A stretch of DNA of 45,488 bases, from assembly GCA_018266875.1 (NCBI GenBank), contig JAFDZR010000036.1:1-45488 (forward strand), in the 5' to 3' direction. Both the position numbers and the translations under genes were made by a program. Shown here piece by piece: positions 17,874-27,203 of this stretch. The number at the start of each line of letters is the position of its first letter. The first letter of the stretch is position 1. This DNA is from Bacteroidota bacterium. Its GTDB lineage: Bacteria > Bacteroidota > Ignavibacteria > Tepidaquicellales > Tepidaquicellaceae. The notes beneath the pieces are model-generated. The model saw only the letters and a program-made list of their open reading frames with translations. It had not been told where the DNA came from and did not search any database.

Positions 17874-18515
17874 TCAGATAAGAAAGGGATTGGAATTCCT
17901 CTCGTCTTTGACATTTGTGGATTCCATGTGACCCGGAAAGAGATTGTAATCATTTGCACAGACTTTAAACAGTTTGTTCTTTATTGAACTGATCAGAACG
18001 TTCAGATTGCCGCCCTGCAGGTCGGTTCTGCCGATTGAGTTTTTAAATATAAGATCTCCGCAGAAAACGTTTTTATTCTTATGGTCGATGATGCAGACGC
18101 TTCCCGGAGAATGTCCGGGTGTGTTGATGAATGTAAGTTCGGTGCCGTTGATCTGCAGAGAGGTTTTATCATCAATGTAATTATCAACCGGCGGAGGATC
18201 GGGAAAATCCATACCGAAGAATCTCGCCTGTTCCTTGGAATTTTCGAGCATGAATTCATCACCTGCATGCATGTAAAGCGGAACTTTGAAATAATTCTTC
18301 GCGAAATTATTTCCCAGAATGTGATCAATGTGTCCGTGAGTGTTCAGAATGTATTTAACATTAAGATTTTCGGATTCAGTAAAATCCATTATGGACTTTT
18401 GTTCATCTTCAGTAAAAGCGGCAGGATCAATGATAACGGCATCTTTGCTTGCTTCGTCGTAGTAGATGTAGCAGTTCATACTGAACGGATTTAACTGGAA
18501 TTTTTTAATTTTCAT
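17874..18515 (-). CDS. Metallo-beta-lactamase-fold hydrolase, glyoxalase II-like
   Basis: The zinc motif THGHIDH with preceding strand NVKYILN, followed by FINTPGHSPGSVCI and VFCGDLIF and a later FPGHM, is that of the glyoxalase II/persulfide dioxygenase branch. The 213-residue length fits the short YcbL-type hydrolases that lack the substrate-binding helical domain. Probable role is hydrolysis of a thioester, but the substrate is unknown. It is cytoplasmic and transcribed divergently from smpB, sharing a 48-base spacer. Confidence 0.88.
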   Translation of the reverse strand: MKIKKFQLNPFSMNCYIYYDEASKDAVIIDPAAFTEDEQKSIMDFTESENLNVKYILNTHGHIDHILGNNFAKNYFKVPLYMHAGDEFMLENSKEQARFFGMDFPDPPPVDNYIDDKTSLQINGTELTFINTPGHSPGSVCIIDHKNKNVFCGDLIFKNSIGRTDLQGGNLNVLISSIKNKLFKVCANDYNLFPGHMESTNVKDERNSNPFLI

Positions 18516-18526
18516 CTTAATGTTAA

Positions 18527-18556
18527 TTGATTTTACTTTTTTTAAATTTTAATTTG
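18527..18556 (+). promoter_or_regulatory. Putative promoter for smpB-tyrS
   Basis: TTG at 18527-18529 and TTAATTTG at 18549-18556 (7 of 8 to TAnnTTTG) are 19 bases apart. The expected transcription start is about 18561, only 2-4 bases before the smpB TTG, and no Shine-Dalgarno sequence is visible, so the mRNA may be leaderless. Confidence 0.4.
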
Positions 18557-18563
18557 CAGTTAC

Positions 18564-19016
18564 TTGGTACAGGGAACGGATAAAATTAAGATAATTGTAA
18601 CAAACCGTAAAGCTAATTTTGAATACGAAATTCTCACCCGTTATGAGGCAGGACTTGTACTGACCGGGACTGAAGTAAAATCCCTGAGAGAAGGAAAGGC
18701 AAATCTGCAGGAAGCATACGGAAGAATAAAAAAGGACGAAGTCTGGCTTATTAATTCGAACATCAGTGAATATAAATTCGGGAATATAAACAATCACGAT
18801 CCGCAGCGCGACAGAAAACTTTTACTGAATAAGAAAGAGATCAGAAAGATCAAACAGCTTCTGCAGGAAAAAGGACTCACGCTTGTACCTTTAAAATTTT
18901 ATTTCAAAAATTCAAATGTAAAAGTAGAATTGGGAGTGGCAAGAGGCAAAAAATTATATGACAAACGCGAATCAATCAAAAAACGCGAAGTTGAAAGGAA
19001 GTTGAGCAGAATTTAA
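18564..19016 (+). CDS. smpB: SsrA-binding protein SmpB
   Basis: SmpB binds tmRNA and delivers it to stalled ribosomes for trans-translation. Family blocks are NRKANFEYEI, EAGLVLTGTEVKSLREGKANLQEAY, HDPQRDRKLLLNKKEI and the C-terminal KLYDKRESIKKREVERKL, which becomes a helix in the mRNA channel. Length is 150 residues. Start is TTG at 18564; no better in-frame start codon precedes it. The stop TAA overlaps the tyrS ATG by one base (TAATG), so the two are translationally coupled. The tmRNA gene is not in this window. Confidence 0.96.
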   Translation: MVQGTDKIKIIVTNRKANFEYEILTRYEAGLVLTGTEVKSLREGKANLQEAYGRIKKDEVWLINSNISEYKFGNINNHDPQRDRKLLLNKKEIRKIKQLLQEKGLTLVPLKFYFKNSNVKVELGVARGKKLYDKRESIKKREVERKLSRI

Positions 19017-20227
19017 TGTTCCCATCAGTTAAAGAACAGTTTGACATTATAAAGACAGGTACGGTTGAGATCATACCTGAGGAAGAACTTCTGAAGAAGT
19101 TTGAAAATTCATTGAAGGAAAATAAACCGCTGAACATCAAACTCGGATGCGATCCTTCGAGACCGGATCTTCACATAGGTCATTCCGTAGTTCTGAACAA
19201 GCTAAGGCAGTTTCAGGATATCGGTCACAATGCAATTCTTATTGTAGGCGATTACACGGCAATGATCGGAGATCCTTCCGGTAAGAAGAAGACAAGACCG
19301 CAGCTTACTTTTGAAGAGACAAGAGAAAACGGCAAATCATATTTTGAACAGGCGGGAAAGATACTTGATCTGAAGAAGACAAAGATTTATTATAATTCGG
19401 AATGGCTTGGTAAACTCGATCTTAAAGAACTGATAAATATTCTAAGTAAATTTACAGTTCAGAGAATTCTGGAAAGAGATGACTTTACAAACAGATTAAA
19501 AGAGCATACTGAAATTTCTTTTCACGAGATGCTTTATCCCATTATGCAGGGATATGATTCTTACGCTATTGACGCTGATGTTGAACTCGGAGGCACGGAT
19601 CAGAAATTCAATAATCTCGTAGGCAGGGATATTCAGAAAAAATACGGCAGGGATCAGCAGGTTGTGATCACAATGCCGCTTATCGAAGGAACTGACGGTT
19701 ATGAAAAAATGAGCAAGTCTCTTGATAATGCAATCGGCATTACCGAAGAGCCGAGGGATATTTTCGGGAAAACGATGAGCATACCCGACGTTCTGATATA
19801 CAAGTATTTTGAGCTGTGTACAAAACTGGACTTGAATGAACTTAAGCAAATCAAGGATACTCTTGAGGATAAAAATTCTAATCCAAGAGACGCGAAAAGA
19901 AAACTTGGATTTGAACTTGTAAAACTTTATTACGATGAGGAAACTGCACGGAATACAATAGAAGAATTTGATAAGATATTCATAAAGAAAGAAATTCCCG
20001 ATGAGATCCCTGAAATGATCTTCGACAGAGACAAAATGAAGCTCATTGAGATCATGACTGCGGGAAACCTTGCTGATTCTAATTCAAACGCGAGAAGACT
20101 CATAGAGCAGGGAGCAGTTAACATTAACGGAAAAAAAATTACTGATGTTAACCTTGAAGTTGAAATTACAAACGGAATGATTTTCAAAGTAGGTAAGAGA
20201 AAATTTTTAAAATTAATTAAACAGTAA
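19016..20227 (+). CDS. tyrS: Tyrosyl-tRNA synthetase
   Basis: Class I synthetase that charges tRNA-Tyr. The HIGH-type motif appears as [11 protein letters not shown] and the KMSKS loop as [11 protein letters not shown], with the tyrosine pocket block [19 protein letters not shown]. The C-terminal 60 residues are an S4 RNA-binding domain ([18 protein letters not shown]). The 403 residues fit the TyrZ-like form common in Bacteroidota. It overlaps smpB by one base, a coupling of translation quality control with aminoacylation that may be lineage-specific. Confidence 0.97.
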   Translation: MFPSVKEQFDIIKTGTVEIIPEEELLKKFENSLKENKPLNIKLGCDPSRPDLHIGHSVVLNKLRQFQDIGHNAILIVGDYTAMIGDPSGKKKTRPQLTFEETRENGKSYFEQAGKILDLKKTKIYYNSEWLGKLDLKELINILSKFTVQRILERDDFTNRLKEHTEISFHEMLYPIMQGYDSYAIDADVELGGTDQKFNNLVGRDIQKKYGRDQQVVITMPLIEGTDGYEKMSKSLDNAIGITEEPRDIFGKTMSIPDVLIYKYFELCTKLDLNELKQIKDTLEDKNSNPRDAKRKLGFELVKLYYDEETARNTIEEFDKIFIKKEIPDEIPEMIFDRDKMKLIEIMTAGNLADSNSNARRLIEQGAVNINGKKITDVNLEVEITNGMIFKVGKRKFLKLIKQ

Positions 20228-20253
20228 GCAACAGTAAAAACAGGAGAGAAAAA

Positions 20254-20799
20254 TTGTTTAAACCAACTAAATTATTCATAACCAAAGGAGTAGGCAGACA
20301 CAAAGACTATCTGCAGTCCTTTGAACTTGCTCTTAGACAGGCGGGAATTGAAAAAAGCAATATCGTAACCGTATCCAGCATCTTCCCTGGCGGATGCAAA
20401 CGACTGACAAGAGATCAGGGAGTTGCTCTGCTGGAACCCGGTGAAATTACTTTCTGCGTTATGGCGAGGAATTTCACCAATGAACCGAACAGACTTATTG
20501 CGGCTTCGATAGGAGTTGCTCTGCCGTCGGATGACAGTCATTACGGATATATTTCCGAGCATCATCCTTACGGAGAGCCGGAAAAGGTTGCCGGAGAATA
20601 TGCTGAGGATCTGGCTGCAACAATGCTGGCTACCACTCTTGGAGTGGAGTTTGATTCCGAAACCGCATGGAATGAAAGAGAGAATGTATATAAACAGAGC
20701 GGCAAGATAATCAAGACGTTTAATGTAACGCAGTCAGCCGAAGGCGATAAGAACGGTCTCTGGACAACCGTGATCGCAGCTGTTGTTTTTTTAAAATAA
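20254..20799 (+). CDS. Pyruvoyl-dependent arginine decarboxylase
   Basis: This enzyme makes agmatine, the first step of a polyamine pathway. The proenzyme cleaves itself between two serines to create the pyruvoyl cofactor; here the site is S41-S42 in [10 protein letters not shown]. Other family blocks are [23 protein letters not shown] and [11 protein letters not shown] at the C-terminus. Length 181 is typical of the bacterial/archaeal family first described in Methanocaldococcus. Start is TTG at 20254 with AGGAG 9 bases upstream. It follows tyrS by 26 bases. No agmatine-processing gene is nearby. Confidence 0.95.
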   Translation: MFKPTKLFITKGVGRHKDYLQSFELALRQAGIEKSNIVTVSSIFPGGCKRLTRDQGVALLEPGEITFCVMARNFTNEPNRLIAASIGVALPSDDSHYGYISEHHPYGEPEKVAGEYAEDLAATMLATTLGVEFDSETAWNERENVYKQSGKIIKTFNVTQSAEGDKNGLWTTVIAAVVFLK

Positions 20800-20814
20800 A
20801 CTTAAATAAAAAAA

Positions 20815-21192
20815 TTGTCAACAAAACTTATTATAGGACTGGCTACTGGAGTAGCAGCCGGTGTAGCTCTTACGGTAATATTGAAGAACAGGCAGGTTCA
20901 GGAATATACTGACGAAGATGTCTTTAATCCTGACGAGGAACTCGGAAATGCTTCCAGATATCTTTCCACCGCCAAGAAGAAAGCTGAAGATCTTGTATCA
21001 GAAGCCAGGGAAAGATCCGGAGTTCTTCTGGATGAAGCTAATGAGATCCTGAAAAACGCAAAGGAAAAAGTAAAAACAATTACCGAAGCCAATGTCCCTG
21101 ATCCGGATTCAGAACTGAAATCCATTAAGGAAAAAATTGAAAAAAGAATCGAGAGACTTAATGATAAATTGTCAGATGATGACGATATCTGA
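20815..21192 (+). CDS. YtxH-like membrane-anchored coiled-coil protein
   Basis: Residues 3-22 form a glycine/alanine-rich hydrophobic helix (LIIGLATGVAAGVALTVIL) followed by about 95 charged helical residues with A/K/E heptads, ending in DDDD. This is the layout of YtxH-domain or apolipoprotein-like proteins, which are general-stress or membrane-associated factors in other bacteria. Start is TTG at 20815, 15 bases after the arginine decarboxylase. A specific role is not known. Confidence 0.72.
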   Translation: MSTKLIIGLATGVAAGVALTVILKNRQVQEYTDEDVFNPDEELGNASRYLSTAKKKAEDLVSEARERSGVLLDEANEILKNAKEKVKTITEANVPDPDSELKSIKEKIEKRIERLNDKLSDDDDI

Positions 21193-21205
21193 ATTTAGAT
21201 CTCCG

Positions 21206-22720
21206 TTATTTTAACAATACAATTTTTTTCGAAATATTTTTTACGCCGCTGCTTAGAGTGTAAATGTAAATCCCAGAAGGAAGATCAGCCGCATTGAATC
21301 TCAGCGAATAATTTCCCGCTTGAAATCTTTTATTAAAAAGTACTGACATTAACCTTCCTCCGATATTGTAAATCTTCATTGAATAAACTTCAGACGCAGA
21401 ACCGTTCTCAGGAATTCTGAATTTGATTGTTGTTTCAGGATTAAAAGGATTAGGATATGCATCATAAAGTTCAAAGTTCAGATCACTTAATTTAACCTGA
21501 TTCTGTGAAATATGAGTAGTGATTCTGATCGGAATAAAATCCACGTATCCCAGCGCTGAACTGTCAGGTTTATGGAAAATGTGAGCTTCCACTGAATCTA
21601 AATTGTCAGTTCCCCAGTAATTGTTCTCAGCTTTTATAGAGTCAGGAGTGTTATTGAACAGGTCAAATATTTTTCCGGAATTACCATTGCCGTAAATTTC
21701 ATTCAGTCCGATGTCGGCTGTATCCGGACTTGTCAGGTCTCCCATATTCGGTTTTGCAGTATTCTGAATTGTTATTCCCCACAGATTTCCCCTGATCTTA
21801 TTTCTGGTAACTGTTGAGATCAGATTTGAGCTGCCGCTGAAATTAATCCCGCTTCCGCCCAGCGAAGGACTTCCCTGAATATTGTTGCTGTCTATTATAT
21901 TGTTATTTATGTATACATTTGCCGGACCGCCCAAAATGGCAATTCCGTATCTGTTCTGCCTTATGATATTATTCTCAATTACCAGATCAGCAATGGAACC
22001 GATCGGAAGAAAAGCTATACCGCCGGAGTTATTGAACAATCCCGTAATTACATTTCCTCTGATCACCATCTGCCCGGTTCCGGTCGCTCCGAAATTTATC
22101 TGAGGCACGTTGGCGTTTTCAGTGTTATTCTCATAAATAATGTTGTTGAGTATTAAAGGTGAAGAGGGGATGTTAGCTCCTGAGGTGATGGCTGATCTCC
22201 TGTTCCTGAATATCCTGCAGTTTGAAATTACAGAATTGGATCTGAAAAGAGAAACTGCTCCGCTGGCAAAGGAACTGTTCAGAGTATTGTACCTTATAAT
22301 GCAGCTGTCAATTAAAAGATCACAGTCGAGCATTCTTATTGAATTTCCGTATTCAAAAATAAGTTTTCTCAGACGTGAACCGTCGCTCTGATCTTCAAAT
22401 TTAAGACCGAGGAATTTTGTAACGGTATCCTGAGCGGTTATCTTTACTGAATCGGTCGGATCAATTATCATTACCCCGAAGAAGTCCATGAATACAGATG
22501 TCCCGAATCTTAATTCTGAATTGTTTAATATTTTCAGTGTATCGCCCGCTGAAAAAGTTATAGTGTCATTTACAAAATAAATTCCGCCGGAAAAGGTTAC
22601 ATTGCCGGAAGAATTGTTAACCAGACTGTCAAGATTCCATGAAACTCCTGTACCCGGCGATGAATAATTAGAAAAGCAGATGTTAGCACTAAATAATAAG
22701 GTCAGTATAAATATTTTCAT
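21206..22720 (-). CDS. T9SS-exported right-handed beta-helix protein
   Basis: Residues 1-17 are a signal peptide. From about residue 60 to 380 there are repeating short strands with Asn ladders (LILNNIIYENN, LVIENNIIRQNRYGIAI, VYINNNIIDSNNIQ), the mark of a parallel beta-helix, as in pectate-lyase-like and nitrous-oxide-reductase-accessory NosD-like folds. No catalytic set is evident. Residues about 428-504 are a type A T9SS sorting domain (AYPNPFNPETTIKF, SGIYIYTLSSG). It should be exported to the cell surface, perhaps as an adhesin or polysaccharide-binding protein. Convergent with the YtxH-like gene. Confidence 0.85.
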   Translation of the reverse strand: MKIFILTLLFSANICFSNYSSPGTGVSWNLDSLVNNSSGNVTFSGGIYFVNDTITFSAGDTLKILNNSELRFGTSVFMDFFGVMIIDPTDSVKITAQDTVTKFLGLKFEDQSDGSRLRKLIFEYGNSIRMLDCDLLIDSCIIRYNTLNSSFASGAVSLFRSNSVISNCRIFRNRRSAITSGANIPSSPLILNNIIYENNTENANVPQINFGATGTGQMVIRGNVITGLFNNSGGIAFLPIGSIADLVIENNIIRQNRYGIAILGGPANVYINNNIIDSNNIQGSPSLGGSGINFSGSSNLISTVTRNKIRGNLWGITIQNTAKPNMGDLTSPDTADIGLNEIYGNGNSGKIFDLFNNTPDSIKAENNYWGTDNLDSVEAHIFHKPDSSALGYVDFIPIRITTHISQNQVKLSDLNFELYDAYPNPFNPETTIKFRIPENGSASEVYSMKIYNIGGRLMSVLFNKRFQAGNYSLRFNAADLPSGIYIYTLSSGVKNISKKIVLLK

Positions 22721-22803
22721 ATTATGTTTAATTGTCTTTGATCGTTAAAATTAATAAATTTCTATTTAGATTATTAATGATTAATTTTTCTTAAAAATAA
22801 TAT

Positions 22804-24459
22804 ATGTCCTTAAAGTTCGATTCTATCCCCAATATTTCGGAACTCTTCCTGAATTACATAAACGATTTTGATAAATTAACACGGTTCTATCAGTTTGATT
22901 ACAGAAGCGATGAAGCATTCAGGGAATGTATTGAATTAAAAAAGGAATCGTATTCAAACAACAAGGATTTCTTCAGAAATGATCTGACTGAGATCCTGAC
23001 CGAACAGAACAAAATCCTGGGAAGCGGACCGGAGACTTTTGAGAATATTCAGCTTCTCAATGAGAAGGATACATTTGCCGTAGTAACAGGTCAGCAGCTG
23101 GGTTTTATTTCAGGACCTTATTATACAATCCTGAAATCACTCAATACCATTCAGCTCTGCGAAAAGCTGAGGGAGAAATTTCCCGAATATAAATTTGTTC
23201 CCGTATTCTGGCTGGAAGCGGACGATCATGATTTCCTTGAGATTAACAATATTAACATCATCAATAAGGAAAATGAATTAAAAAACATAAGTTATTTTGA
23301 AGGCGGGACGGAAAAGGAAAAATACCTCGCCCCGACCGGCAGTATTGTTCTCGACGGGTTTATAGAAAATTTTATTAATGAACTGGAAAATTCATTCAAT
23401 CAGACAGATTTCAGCGGCAGGCTTTTCAGTGACATCAGGGAAACCTACAAAGAAGGCGCTGACCTGAAGACGGCATTTGGCGGTTTTATGAACAGACTGT
23501 TAAATGACAAAGGTCTGATCTTCATTGATCCGACTGATATCAAGATCAAGAAATTATTAAAGACTGTCTTCAGGAAAGAGCTCAGTACTTTTCCTTCAGT
23601 CTGCGAAAAAGTAATTGAAACATCCGTTGAGCTCGAAGAGAATTACACTGTTCAGGTAAAACCCAAAGCCATAAATCTTTTTTATATTCATGAGGGGAAC
23701 AGATATCTGATCGAGCCTAGGGATAATAATATTTTCGCTTTAAAGAATTCGCGTACAAAATTTACTTCAGAGGAACTTTTTGAAACTCTTGAAAGCAATC
23801 CGGAAAAATTCAGCTGGAATGTGGTAACAAGACCGATCTGCCAGGATTATCTTCTTCCGTCAATTGCTTATGTTGGCGGACCTTCGGAGATATCATATTT
23901 CGGACAGTTCAGGGAAGTCTATAAATTTTTCAATCTTCCGATGCCTGTTATTTATCCGAGAACTTCAGTAACCATACTTGAGAAAAAAGTAATTGTATTT
24001 CTTGAAAAGTACGGTTTGAAATTCGATGAATTCTTTGATGAAAGGGAGCTCAGTAAAAAACTGATAGGAAAGACTCTTGAATTCAATGCTGAGGAAATAT
24101 TCTCAGAATTCAAAGACGAACTCAGGGCGTTATTCTATACTTATGAGAAAACTCTTGAAAAGATAGATGTCAATCAGACTAAATCACTTACAAAAAGAAA
24201 TGAACAGTTCCTGGAATCACTGAACACCGCCGGGGAAAAATTCACCGATGCGCAGTCAAAGAACAGTGAAGTCATTTCCGGTCAGCTCACAAAAATCCTT
24301 TTAAATGTATATCCCGGAAACACGCTGCAGGAAAGGGTTCTTAATATCTGTTATTTCTTAAATAAATACAGTTACAGTATCATTGATCATATTTACGAAC
24401 AGTCTGATATCTCGGATTTTTCACATCAGCTTCTTGATGTAAACATAAACCGGAAATAA
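22804..24459 (+). CDS. bshC: Bacillithiol biosynthesis cysteine-adding enzyme
   Basis: BshC joins cysteine to glucosamine-malate in the last step of bacillithiol synthesis. The diagnostic blocks are VVTGQQLGFISGPYYTILKS, FVPVFWLEADDHDFLEI and LPSIAYVGGPSEISYFGQ; the C-terminal third is a long coiled-coil. Length 551 is normal. The enzyme is of the HIGH-type nucleotidyltransferase-like fold. BshA and BshB are not in this window. It is divergent from the beta-helix gene across 83 bases, and the glycosyltransferase follows 12 bases later. Confidence 0.95.
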   Translation: MSLKFDSIPNISELFLNYINDFDKLTRFYQFDYRSDEAFRECIELKKESYSNNKDFFRNDLTEILTEQNKILGSGPETFENIQLLNEKDTFAVVTGQQLGFISGPYYTILKSLNTIQLCEKLREKFPEYKFVPVFWLEADDHDFLEINNINIINKENELKNISYFEGGTEKEKYLAPTGSIVLDGFIENFINELENSFNQTDFSGRLFSDIRETYKEGADLKTAFGGFMNRLLNDKGLIFIDPTDIKIKKLLKTVFRKELSTFPSVCEKVIETSVELEENYTVQVKPKAINLFYIHEGNRYLIEPRDNNIFALKNSRTKFTSEELFETLESNPEKFSWNVVTRPICQDYLLPSIAYVGGPSEISYFGQFREVYKFFNLPMPVIYPRTSVTILEKKVIVFLEKYGLKFDEFFDERELSKKLIGKTLEFNAEEIFSEFKDELRALFYTYEKTLEKIDVNQTKSLTKRNEQFLESLNTAGEKFTDAQSKNSEVISGQLTKILLNVYPGNTLQERVLNICYFLNKYSYSIIDHIYEQSDISDFSHQLLDVNINRK

Positions 24460-24471
24460 CCCTGCAGTTAA

Positions 24472-25443
24472 TTGTCTGAAATAAAAAAAATACTTGTCGT
24501 CAGACTCTCTTCTCTCGGTGATATAATTTTATCATTTCCGCTTCTTAATATTCTGAAAAAGAAATTCCCGAAATCTGAGATCCATTTCCTGACAGGCAAG
24601 AAATTCCATGAAATTGTCAGACTGAATAAAAACGCTGATAAAGTAATTGAGCTTAATGACGAGATCAGGATAACAAGAAATGAAATAGGAAAGAATAATT
24701 ATGATCTAATTCTCGACATACATAAAAATTTCAGAAGCATCTATCTCACCGCATTCAACGGCAGAGAAGTCAGAAGATATCAAAAGGGAAATCTTAAGAA
24801 ATTCCTGCTTGTGAAATTCAGGATCAGTCTTTTTGATGAGATAATCCCGGTTTATAAAAAATATCTCCTCACTTTAAAAGACATTCTTAATGAAGAAGAA
24901 ACTGAATTTACTGCCGGAGGACTGCAGCCGGATGGAAATGATAAATTTAATTTTAAGTATACTGTAATTGCTCCTTCTTCCAGGCATTTTACAAAGACTT
25001 ATCCTGCGGAGAAATTTACTGAATTCATTCTTTCGAGACCAGATGAGGTTTTCATATTAACAGGAAGCAGTGAAGAAACGGATATGAAAATCTGCGGAAG
25101 CATAGCTGTGAAGTGTAAAAATACATTTAATCTCTGCGGGAAGCTATCACTGAAGGAACTTGCAGAGGTTGTAAACGGAAGCGAATATGTAATAAGCAAT
25201 GACAGCGCGGTGCTTCATTTAAGCGAAGCGCTTAAGAAAAAGACTATAGGAATATTCGGTTCGACTGTAAGGGAATTCGGATTTTTTCCGCAGCTTAGTT
25301 CTTCGGAAGTATTGGAAGTAAAAGGATTGAAATGCAGACCATGCTCTCACATAGGCAGACCGGAATGTCCCGAAGGACATTTCAGATGTATGATGGAAAC
25401 AGATCTTAAGGAATTAAGATACAGACCGGAAAATAATAATTAA
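24472..25443 (+). CDS. Glycosyltransferase family 9 protein
   Basis: A heptosyltransferase-like GT-B enzyme, normally adding heptose in LPS core assembly. N-terminal ILVVRLSSLGDIILSFPLL, central IAPSSRHFTKTYPAEKFTEF and the donor-site blocks LCGKLSLKELAEVV and SNDSAVLHLSEAL are family-like, and a Cys-rich stretch (CRPCSHIGRPECPEGHFRC) is typical of the family's C-terminus. The actual sugar is not determined. Start is TTG at 24472. It lies between bshC and the methyltransferase gene, spaced by 12 and 6 bases, in a probable operon. Confidence 0.9.
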   Translation: MSEIKKILVVRLSSLGDIILSFPLLNILKKKFPKSEIHFLTGKKFHEIVRLNKNADKVIELNDEIRITRNEIGKNNYDLILDIHKNFRSIYLTAFNGREVRRYQKGNLKKFLLVKFRISLFDEIIPVYKKYLLTLKDILNEEETEFTAGGLQPDGNDKFNFKYTVIAPSSRHFTKTYPAEKFTEFILSRPDEVFILTGSSEETDMKICGSIAVKCKNTFNLCGKLSLKELAEVVNGSEYVISNDSAVLHLSEALKKKTIGIFGSTVREFGFFPQLSSSEVLEVKGLKCRPCSHIGRPECPEGHFRCMMETDLKELRYRPENNN

Positions 25444-25449
25444 AATCAG

Positions 25450-26631
25450 ATGAAAATTACATTAAAGAAGAACGAAGAAAGAAGGATCTTAAGCGGTCAT
25501 CAATGGATATTCAGCAATGAAATTGAAAAGACGGAGGATTTTGAGATTAACGGACAGATCGCAGAGCTTTTCACGTCATCGGGGAAATTTCTCGGCAGGG
25601 GATTCTACAACAGAAATTCTCTGATCGCTTACAGGCATCTTACTGATAAGGACGAAGAGATTGGAAAGTCATTTCTTTTCAGACGGCTGAGCATGGCAAA
25701 TGCTCTGCGCAGGAAAAAGAACAACTGCGGAGAAGTTTACAGATTGTGCAACAGCGAAAGTGATTTACTTCCCGGACTGATCATTGACAAATTCTATGAC
25801 AGATATTCGATTCAGATATTCTCTGCGGGAATGGAGCTTTTAAAGAATGAAATAAAGGAAGTTCTGATGGAAAATTTCAAAGCTGAATTCATAATAGAGA
25901 AAAATGACAATGATACCAGGACGCTTGAAGGACTGGAAAAAAGAGAAGGTATTTTACACGACAGCACAGATTCGGATGAGAAAGAATTCATGGCTGAGCT
26001 TGACGGAATAAAAATCATGATAGATCTTGTAAACGGTCAGAAGTCAGGATATTATCTGGATCAGCAGGAAAACAGAGTGCTGATCAGAAAATATATTAAG
26101 GAAGGGGACAAAGTGCTTGATCTTTTCTGCAATGAAGGAGGATTTTCACTGAATGCATCGCTTGCAGGAGCAACAGAGATAACGGCTGCAGATTCTTCTG
26201 GACATTCAATAAAAATTGCAGTAAGAAATTCCGAACTGAATGGATTTAAAAATATAAAATTTCTGGAGACAGATGCTTTTGATCTGATGAACGAATATTT
26301 CCAGATGCCTGACAGATTTGATTTCATAATACTGGATCCGCCGTCATTCACAAAATCCAGGAAGAATGTTTTTACGGCTCTGAAAGGTTATACAGAGCTG
26401 AATTATAAGGCGATGAAATTACTGAAGCCGAATTCATTTCTTTTTACATTTTCATGCTCATATCACATAAGCGAAAAAGCATTCGAGGATATGCTGATAC
26501 AGAGCGCGCAGAAAGCGGACAGAAAGATTCAGATTGTCGAGTTCAGGAACTCTTCATTCGACCACCCTGTACTTCCGCAGATGGGCGAAACGAAATATCT
26601 GAAAGGATATCTGCTGAGAGTAACAGTGTGA
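25450..26631 (+). CDS. RlmI-like class I rRNA (cytosine-C5) methyltransferase
   Basis: The N-terminal 70 residues are a PUA-like RNA-binding domain (GHQWIFSNEIEK). Then comes a central adaptor (KSGYYLDQQENR) and a Rossmann methyltransferase with motif I VLDLFCNEGGFSLNAS, motif IV FIILDPPSF and a Cys in FTFSCSYHIS that fits the catalytic nucleophile. The closest known relative is RlmI, which makes m5C1962 in 23S rRNA, but the exact site cannot be assigned by eye. Length 393. Confidence 0.9.
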   Translation: MKITLKKNEERRILSGHQWIFSNEIEKTEDFEINGQIAELFTSSGKFLGRGFYNRNSLIAYRHLTDKDEEIGKSFLFRRLSMANALRRKKNNCGEVYRLCNSESDLLPGLIIDKFYDRYSIQIFSAGMELLKNEIKEVLMENFKAEFIIEKNDNDTRTLEGLEKREGILHDSTDSDEKEFMAELDGIKIMIDLVNGQKSGYYLDQQENRVLIRKYIKEGDKVLDLFCNEGGFSLNASLAGATEITAADSSGHSIKIAVRNSELNGFKNIKFLETDAFDLMNEYFQMPDRFDFIILDPPSFTKSRKNVFTALKGYTELNYKAMKLLKPNSFLFTFSCSYHISEKAFEDMLIQSAQKADRKIQIVEFRNSSFDHPVLPQMGETKYLKGYLLRVTV

Positions 26632-26864
26632 TATTTTATTCGCCGCAAAAATTCAGAGATACGATGACTAAAGACCTGAAAGATCAAAAATTATAAAAGT
26701 CATTTCCAAAACATGATTCAGTTACTTACAGACTGAAAATCATGACTTAGGGTTCCTTTTTGAATACAGATAAAACAGGAATTTTAAAAAAGGAAATTTT
26801 TCTTATTTGAACTTAGTCTTAATAAGCATTATCTTTGATGATATAATTTTTAAACAGACCAATA
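26632..26864. other. Intergenic spacer with imperfect hairpin and promoter
   Basis: No gene. CATGATTCAGT (26712-26722) pairs with ACTGAAAATCATG (26732-26744) apart from a 2-base bulge, followed by CCTTTTT; this may be a weak terminator for the methyltransferase operon. The next promoter lies at 26806-26837. Confidence 0.4.
26806..26837 (+). promoter_or_regulatory. Bacteroidota-type promoter for the ABM-domain gene
   Basis: TTTG at 26806-26809 and TATCTTTG at 26830-26837, 20 bases apart, match -33 TTTG / -7 TAnnTTTG exactly, with the same spacing as the rlpA promoter. The start ATG follows at 26865. Confidence 0.6.
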
Positions 26865-27203
26865 ATGGAAAAAGAAGAAAAGAAATTTGTAGCAATAAAT
26901 TATATTGACTGCAAGGATCATTACAAGGAAAGATTCGAGGAGCTGTTCGGTTCGAGAGCGAAAGCAATCGACAGGATGCCTGGATTTCAAAACATGGAAG
27001 TCCTGAAGCCAATGGACGGCGGTAACAGATATTTGATAGTGAGTTACTGGGATTCGGAAGAATCATTCAGGGGATGGACAAAGTCAGAAGAATTTCTGGA
27101 AGGTCACAAAAGGGGATTCGAAGACCTGAAAATTGCAAAGCAAAAGGGGGAAGAATTACCTATGACCTCGGACTTTAAAACGTACGAAGTAATTGCAAGA
27201 TAA
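26865..27203 (+). CDS. ABM-domain protein, HmoA/IsdG-like
   Basis: A small ferredoxin-like antibiotic-biosynthesis-monooxygenase domain. The blocks RFEELFGSRAKAIDRMPGFQNMEVL and YLIVSYWDSEESFRGWTKSEEFLEGHKRG are those of the heme-degrading HmoA/IsdG group, in which a His near the C-terminal helix (here in EGHKRG) binds heme. If so, it may free iron from heme in the cytoplasm. Heme use is inferred from family only. It has its own promoter, and a tiny membrane protein overlaps its 3' end. Confidence 0.8.
   Translation: MEKEEKKFVAINYIDCKDHYKERFEELFGSRAKAIDRMPGFQNMEVLKPMDGGNRYLIVSYWDSEESFRGWTKSEEFLEGHKRGFEDLKIAKQKGEELPMTSDFKTYEVIAR

Noticed and set aside
17974..18494. Overlapping open frames antisense to and out of frame with the MBL hydrolase
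   Set aside because: They share bases with a gene having complete zinc motifs and have no family features of their own.
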